Source: Acidobacteriota bacterium (GTDB lineage Bacteria; Acidobacteriota; Terriglobia; Bryobacterales; Bryobacteraceae). Taken from it: 39,496 bases of DNA. Shown here one piece after another: positions 35,120-39,496 of the stretch; the stretch's first letter is position 1; each line of letters opens with the position of its first letter. Under the pieces are notes generated by a model that was not told the DNA's origin, did no database searches, and worked only from the letters and a program-made list of their open reading frames with translations. The stretch lies in assembly GCA_021787555.1 (NCBI GenBank), contig JAJYLS010000008.1, positions 1 to 39,496 of the forward strand, in the 5' to 3' direction. Made by a program: the position numbers and the translations under genes.

Positions 35120-38100
35120 ATGGCCGATAAACGATTGCAGATTTCTCTAGCGGCCGCTTGCCTGCTGGCCGCTCTCCCCGTGGCCGCCGCCACGTTCGGG
35201 AACGTGGTTACCACCGTGGGCGGCCACCCCGCCGATATCGCGCTCGATGAATCGCGCGGCAAGCTCTACATCGCCAACTTCACCGCGCTCGAAATCGATG
35301 TGATGTCCACCGCCGATAACCGGATCCATTCCTCCATACCGCTGCCCTCCCATCCCAGTGCCCTGGCAATCTCGCCGGATTCCAATTACCTGGTGGTCAC
35401 CGAGTACCAGAACGGCACTTCCACCCCGCAGGGCTTCGACGGAGTTACGGTGATCAATCTCACCAGCAACGCCCAGCAGAATTTCACCACCGGCAATCCC
35501 GCGCTGGGCGTGGCCTTCGTAAATGCAGGGACCAATGGCGGCCAGGCGCTCATTGCCACCAGCACCGGTTTCTATCTCCTCGACCCTGTCACCGGATACA
35601 TGCAGTGGCTCACCAGCTACCAGAATCTTGCCGTAGCGCTTCCGGTCCCCCAAGCGACTTTTCCGCCCCAGATCATCCAGGCGGAACTGACCGCTTCCGC
35701 CGACGGAAAATGGATATGGGGAATCACCAGCGCCGCTACCCAGCAGCAACTGATTTTCCGATACAGCGGATCGAGCGACGGCTTCAATCCACAGGCCAAC
35801 AACTTCACCGCGGAAGTGTGGATAACAACCCCTCCGCTGCTGCCGCGCGTCAGCGTTGCCCCCGATGGATCGTGGGCCATGATCGGCTGGACCAAATTCG
35901 CGCCCGCGCTGTGCGGCAGCGGCTTCATGATACCGGCACGCTATCCGGGAGCGGTCGCGTCCCCCAATGTAACGGGTCATGCCGTGCCTGTCCAAGGCGG
36001 CCCCTACGGCACCATCTACGCGCAGATCTTCGATGCAACCCAGCCAGTAGGACCACCTTACTATCCCGCCCAGCCGGCAGCGTCGGCGTCCCCCGCCAAA
36101 CTGCCGGCTCTCTCCATCATGGACACGGATAATCTGACGGTGCGCGACAAAATCTATCTCCCCGAAAACCTCGTCGGGCGCGGGCTCATCGATTCCGCCG
36201 GCCGGAATATGTACGCCATCTCCGATAGCGGCGTCACCGTCCTTCCCATCGGCTCCCTCAATCGCTATCCGCGCCTCGCCGCCTCGCAGGAGGACGTCCT
36301 GGTGCAGACCAACTTCTGCAACCGCGATCCTCTCAAAGCCACCTTCACCGTTTCCGATCCCGGCGGCAATTCCACCGATTTCTCCATCTCCGGCGCGCAG
36401 AGCGGCGTCCTGGTTTCGCCCTCTTCCGGTAAGACGCCCGCTACCGTCACCGTTACGGTGCAGCCCGGCGCCATTCCCAACCCCGGCGGCACTCTCGCCG
36501 TGCCTCTCACCATCAACTCCGCTTCCGCCGTCAATCTCCCGCCCATCGTCCGCCTCCTCATTAGCAACCCCGACCAGGACCAGCGCGGCACTATTGTCGA
36601 CATCCCCGGCCAGCTCGTCGACATCCTCCCCGATACCGCCCGCAACCATTTCTACGTGCTCCGCCAGGATAAGAACCAACTGCTGGTTTTCGATGGATCG
36701 AGCTATCAGCAGACCGCCGTCCTCCGCACAGCCACTACGCCCACCGGCATCTCGTTTACCAATGACGGGAAAGCCCTGATCGTCGCCGCCCAGGATTCCC
36801 AGCTTCTCCAGGTCTTCGATCTCGATTCGCTTCAACCGCAGGTACCCATCCAGTTGCCTGCCTCCCACTACGGCCGCTCCGTCGCGCAGTCCAACGCCGG
36901 CACCTTCGCTTTGATCGAAAACGACACCAAGGGCGATTGCCAGGGCACCGCCTGCGCCATCGACCGCCTCGATCTCTATTCGCGCTGCGCCTTCAGCCCG
37001 CCCACTCTCGGCGTTTTCAAGAACGACAACTCCGCTCTCCCCGCCACCAGCGTGCTCGCGCCCTCGCCCGATCAGAATTCCATCCTCGTGGCCGCGCCCA
37101 ATGGCAACGTCATGCTCTATGACGCTACCCACGACACCTTCATCCTTTCGCGCAATGACCTCTCGGCCCTCTCGGGAGCCTATGCCGTCGGCGCCGCCGC
37201 ATCCTCTTCCACCACCGGCCCGAATTTCGCCGCGCGCTATGTGATCGGCGACAACGTTTTCGATGCTTCGCTCGTGCCGCAGGGCACGCTCGACACCTCC
37301 GTAGGCCACACCGACGGCTTCGCCTTCACCGGCCCCGGCGGATATCGCCTCACCGGCAGCAAAGCTTCCGCCCCCGGCGTTATCGAGACCATGAAGGACG
37401 TGCTCCAGGCCTTTAACGCCAGCCCCGTCCGCACCGTCGAAGCGCCGGTCCTCGGCAACGCCACTACCGAGCCGTTCACCCGCACTGTGGCGCCCATGCC
37501 CACCAGTATCGTTCTGCTCACCACTTCGGGTGTCACCGTGCTCGCGCCGAACTATAGCGCCGCCGTCGCTCCGCCCACCATCAGCAGCGTTGCCAGTGCC
37601 GCGAATGGCTCCCAATCCGTGGCCCCCGGCGGTCTCATCAGCGTCTACGGCAGCCAGATGAGCCCCATGAACATGGCCACCGTGCAAATCCCCCTGCCGA
37701 CCGCACTCGCCGGCTCGTGCCTCAGCGTCAACGGTGTGCCCGTCCCGCTGCTCTTCGTTTCCGGCCAGCAGATCAACGCGCAGTTGCCTTACAACATCTC
37801 CGGCAGCGTCAATCTCACCATCCACACACCCGGTGGGGTCAGCCCCAGCTATAACCTCGACCTGTCCGATGCCGCGCCCAGCGTCTTCATGAGCGGCTCC
37901 GCCGGTCCCCAGACCGGCCTCGCCACCATCGTCCGCGCGGATAACGGCCAGCTAGTCACCCCTACCAATCCGGTGCACCCGAACGACACCATCATCATCT
38001 ATCTCACCGGTATGGGCGCCACCTCTCCGCAGGTCAATGCCGGCATGCCCGCGCCTTCCTCGCCGCTCGCCTACGTGAGCAGCATGCCGAACGTCACCCT

Positions 38101-38269
38101 GGGAAGCTATCCGCTGGCCGTTTCCTTTGCCGGCCTCGCTCCCGGCTTCGCCGGCGTCTACCAGATCAACGCATCCGTTCCGTTCGGTGTCCCCGGCGGA
38201 ATCGCGGTCCCGCTCACCATCAGCCAGGGAGGCAACTCCACCACGCTGAATCTGCGGGTGGTGAATTAG
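35120..38269 (+). CDS. secreted YVTN-type propeller protein with TIGR03437-type C-terminal domain (paralogue of 13815-17015)
   Basis: Start set at the ATG at 35120 (MADKRLQISLAAACLLAALPVAAA), giving a signal peptide and 1049 residues; 28 open codons upstream lack coding character and cover the likely promoter. The mature protein begins ATFGNVVTTVGGHPADIALDES and KLYIANFTALEIDVMST, closely parallel to the start of the paralogue. Two propeller-like halves flank a middle beta region (FTVSDPGGNSTDFSISGA, VTVTVQPGAIPNPGGT) that resembles an Ig-like insert. The last ~200 residues are the Solibacter domain (SVASAANGSQSVAPGGLISVYGS, VSGQQINAQLPYN, IYLTGMGATSPQ). Role unknown; probably cell-surface or extracellular. 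The barrel gene follows after 25 bp. Confidence 0.85.
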   Translation: MADKRLQISLAAACLLAALPVAAATFGNVVTTVGGHPADIALDESRGKLYIANFTALEIDVMSTADNRIHSSIPLPSHPSALAISPDSNYLVVTEYQNGTSTPQGFDGVTVINLTSNAQQNFTTGNPALGVAFVNAGTNGGQALIATSTGFYLLDPVTGYMQWLTSYQNLAVALPVPQATFPPQIIQAELTASADGKWIWGITSAATQQQLIFRYSGSSDGFNPQANNFTAEVWITTPPLLPRVSVAPDGSWAMIGWTKFAPALCGSGFMIPARYPGAVASPNVTGHAVPVQGGPYGTIYAQIFDATQPVGPPYYPAQPAASASPAKLPALSIMDTDNLTVRDKIYLPENLVGRGLIDSAGRNMYAISDSGVTVLPIGSLNRYPRLAASQEDVLVQTNFCNRDPLKATFTVSDPGGNSTDFSISGAQSGVLVSPSSGKTPATVTVTVQPGAIPNPGGTLAVPLTINSASAVNLPPIVRLLISNPDQDQRGTIVDIPGQLVDILPDTARNHFYVLRQDKNQLLVFDGSSYQQTAVLRTATTPTGISFTNDGKALIVAAQDSQLLQVFDLDSLQPQVPIQLPASHYGRSVAQSNAGTFALIENDTKGDCQGTACAIDRLDLYSRCAFSPPTLGVFKNDNSALPATSVLAPSPDQNSILVAAPNGNVMLYDATHDTFILSRNDLSALSGAYAVGAAASSSTTGPNFAARYVIGDNVFDASLVPQGTLDTSVGHTDGFAFTGPGGYRLTGSKASAPGVIETMKDVLQAFNASPVRTVEAPVLGNATTEPFTRTVAPMPTSIVLLTTSGVTVLAPNYSAAVAPPTISSVASAANGSQSVAPGGLISVYGSQMSPMNMATVQIPLPTALAGSCLSVNGVPVPLLFVSGQQINAQLPYNISGSVNLTIHTPGGVSPSYNLDLSDAAPSVFMSGSAGPQTGLATIVRADNGQLVTPTNPVHPNDTIIIYLTGMGATSPQVNAGMPAPSSPLAYVSSMPNVTLGSYPLAVSFAGLAPGFAGVYQINASVPFGVPGGIAVPLTISQGGNSTTLNLRVVN

Positions 38270-38294
38270 GCCGCCACCCCACAGGAGAACTCGC

Positions 38295-38981
38295 ATGAAA
38301 GCACTCACCCTCTCGGCTCTGCTGCTGGCCGCCGCCGGCACCTGCGCCGCGCAGCAATGGGAATTCGGCGCCGGCGCCGGCGCGGGCTTCCTTAACCACG
38401 TCGGAGTCTCGGGGGCCCCCGGCTCCGGCAACGGCGGCTTTCAGTCCGGTCCCGCTGTCACCGCCTACTTCGGCCAGAACCTCTATTCCCACCTGAGCGG
38501 CGAGCTGCACTACTCTTTCATGCAAAGCAATCTCAACCTGTCCGGCGGCGGCGCCTCCGCCAGTTTCGCCGGCAGCGCCCACGCGCTCGATTACGAGCTG
38601 ATCGTCCACACCAACCGCCGCGCCTCCCGCGTGCAATATTTCGCGGCCTTCGGCGGCGGTATGAAGATCTTCCGCGGCACGGGTAAAGAGGAGGCCTACC
38701 AGCCGCTCAGCCAGTTCGGTTATTTCACCAAGACGCAGGCCATCAAGCCCATGGCGGCCGTCGGCGGCGGCATTCGTTTCACCCTGTCGCCGCACGTCAT
38801 CCTGCGCACCGAGTTCCGCGACTACATCACTCCGTTCCCCACCGAAATCATCACGCCCGCTCCCGGTGCGAAGTTCGGCTCGCTGCTCCACGACATCGTT
38901 CCCATGGTGGAAATTAGCTATGTCTGGACGCACGGCGAGGAATCCCCCACGGCGAACACGCCCTCCAGGTCAGGCAACTGA
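38295..38981 (+). CDS. small outer-membrane beta-barrel protein
   Basis: A 228-residue protein with a signal peptide (MKALTLSALLLAAAGTCAAQ) and a good AGGAG about 7 nt before the ATG. The mature part alternates short amphipathic strands and Gly-rich turns (WEFGAGAGAGFLNHV, SGELHYSFMQSNLNL, VQYFAAFGGGMKIF, MAAVGGGIRFTLSPHVILRTEFRDY, MVEISYVWTHG), as in eight-strand OmpA/OmpX-like barrels. The last strand is followed by a polar tail rather than a terminal aromatic residue. Likely co-transcribed with the propeller gene 25 bp upstream. Specific function unknown. Confidence 0.8.
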   Translation: MKALTLSALLLAAAGTCAAQQWEFGAGAGAGFLNHVGVSGAPGSGNGGFQSGPAVTAYFGQNLYSHLSGELHYSFMQSNLNLSGGGASASFAGSAHALDYELIVHTNRRASRVQYFAAFGGGMKIFRGTGKEEAYQPLSQFGYFTKTQAIKPMAAVGGGIRFTLSPHVILRTEFRDYITPFPTEIITPAPGAKFGSLLHDIVPMVEISYVWTHGEESPTANTPSRSGN

Positions 38982-39006
38982 ATCCGCTCAGGTGCTTCTC
39001 CTCCGT

Positions 39007-39035
39007 CCGGCCGCGGCGTAACATGCCGCGGCCGG
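39007..39035. terminator. strong hairpin between convergent genes
   Basis: CCGGCCGCGGC (39007-39017) and GCCGCGGCCGG (39025-39035) form a perfect 11-bp stem with a 7-nt loop (GTAACAT). It lies between the barrel gene stop (38981) and the convergent hydrolase-like stop (39047) and can work in both directions. No long U-tract. Confidence 0.7.
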
Positions 39036-39046
39036 GTCTCTTGAAC

Positions 39047-39496
39047 TTACCGCACCAGCCCCCGCGCCGCTTCCAACCCCCCCGCGCGGTCGATATCCGG
39101 CACGAAAAAGTCATCGGTGTAGTCGCGGTCGGTGGCGTTGGCGTCCAGGTCCACGCGCTCCGGCGCCACCGCCGCCGCGAACGTGCACCACACCGCGGCC
39201 TTCCCCAGGCCCACCAGCCGCGTCCCCGGCGTCTTCAGCCACGCCAGCGCCGTCAGGATGTCTTGCACGCGGTTGGCGTCGTCGGATTTGTTGAACGTGA
39301 GGAACATCTTCACCGAGCGGTCGCGCGGCGCCACCGCGCTGCCGGTCTGGAATGCATCGATCAGCAGCACCGAGCGCCCCGGCCGGATCAGCGCCGCTAC
39401 CGCCGGATCCCTGCGTGCAACGTCCGCGCCTTCGGGCCCCACGACCAGCGCCGGCGGATTGCTGCCCTTGATCCAGATCCCCGGAATGCGGTCACC
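39047..39496 (-). CDS. alpha/beta-hydrolase-like protein, C-terminal part (5' end outside window)
   Basis: The frame is open from the right window edge (GDRIPGIWIKGS) to a TGA at 39047, about 149 residues. LVVGPEGADVARR and VLLIDAFQTGSAVAPRDRSV look like the early strands and oxyanion region of acetyl-xylan-esterase or dienelactone-hydrolase-like folds, and ANRVQDILTALAWLKTPG is the helix before the nucleophile elbow. At the elbow the sequence is VGLGKAAVWCTFAAA, which has no serine, so a catalytic GxSxG is absent. It may be a non-catalytic member or the domain of a larger protein. Identification is tentative. Confidence 0.55.
   Translation of the reverse strand, partial: GDRIPGIWIKGSNPPALVVGPEGADVARRDPAVAALIRPGRSVLLIDAFQTGSAVAPRDRSVKMFLTFNKSDDANRVQDILTALAWLKTPGTRLVGLGKAAVWCTFAAAVAPERVDLDANATDRDYTDDFFVPDIDRAGGLEAARGLVR

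Noticed and set aside
35147-37825. 892-codon minus-strand frame opposite the second propeller gene
   Set aside because: Gly/Asp/Val-rich mirror of the real gene; no signal, motif or ribosome site.

Overview
The window is a high-GC bacterial chromosome segment that most resembles an acidobacterium of the Solibacter/Bryobacter group. This rests on family content, not on any database search. Three secreted proteins end in the module known as the 'Solibacter uncharacterized C-terminal domain' (TIGR03437 type, with NAASF/GxxxSIFG/QINAQ signatures). There is one VWFA-related acidobacterial protein (TIGR03436 type) and there are Oar-like TonB receptors with an N-terminal carboxypeptidase-regulatory domain. 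I see no tRNA, rRNA, CRISPR array, phage gene or transposase.

Left part (1-5335, all minus strand): a tightly overlapping operon that looks like trans-4-hydroxy-L-proline catabolism. In transcription order it has a DapA-family deaminase (LhpC-like), a two-cysteine proline racemase-family epimerase (LhpA-like), a DAO-family FAD dehydrogenase (LhpB-like), and a fused [2Fe-2S]-FAD protein that combines the roles of LhpF and LhpE and leaves the window at the left edge. An SDR oxidoreductase lies upstream, separated by a 248-bp gap that holds an inverted-repeat element.

5336-13802: a GH38 alpha-mannosidase-like lipoprotein, an NMT1/THI5-like binding protein and a secreted PQQ-type propeller (minus-strand run), then an EamA exporter (plus) that overlaps a convergent sugar-porter MFS gene. 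13815-23573: a large secreted YVTN-type propeller protein divergent from a parvulin-type PPIase, then a TonB-receptor/VWA pair coupled 2 bp apart.

23642-29473: gapA, an exported YtcJ-like amidohydrolase, and a divergent 951-residue protein joining a BNR-like propeller to a PHP-like metal site. 29475-34988 (minus): a decayed TonB receptor, a small secreted Gly-rich protein, a rhamnonate-dehydratase-like enolase-superfamily gene broken by an in-frame TAA, and a secreted InlB-repeat-like protein. 35120-38981 (plus): a paralogue of the earlier propeller protein followed by an outer-membrane barrel. The right edge holds part of a hydrolase-like gene.

The theme is scavenging and surface functions: hydroxyproline and sugar use, many exported proteins, outer-membrane receptors. 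The most unusual signals are short repeat elements that have entered coding sequence or promoter space (1033-1104, 1369-1390, 4392-4544, 23244-23268, 26536-26595), two broken genes with readable relics, and a hairpin that encloses a GTG start codon. Very long open frames antisense to real genes are common here and were treated as composition artefacts.
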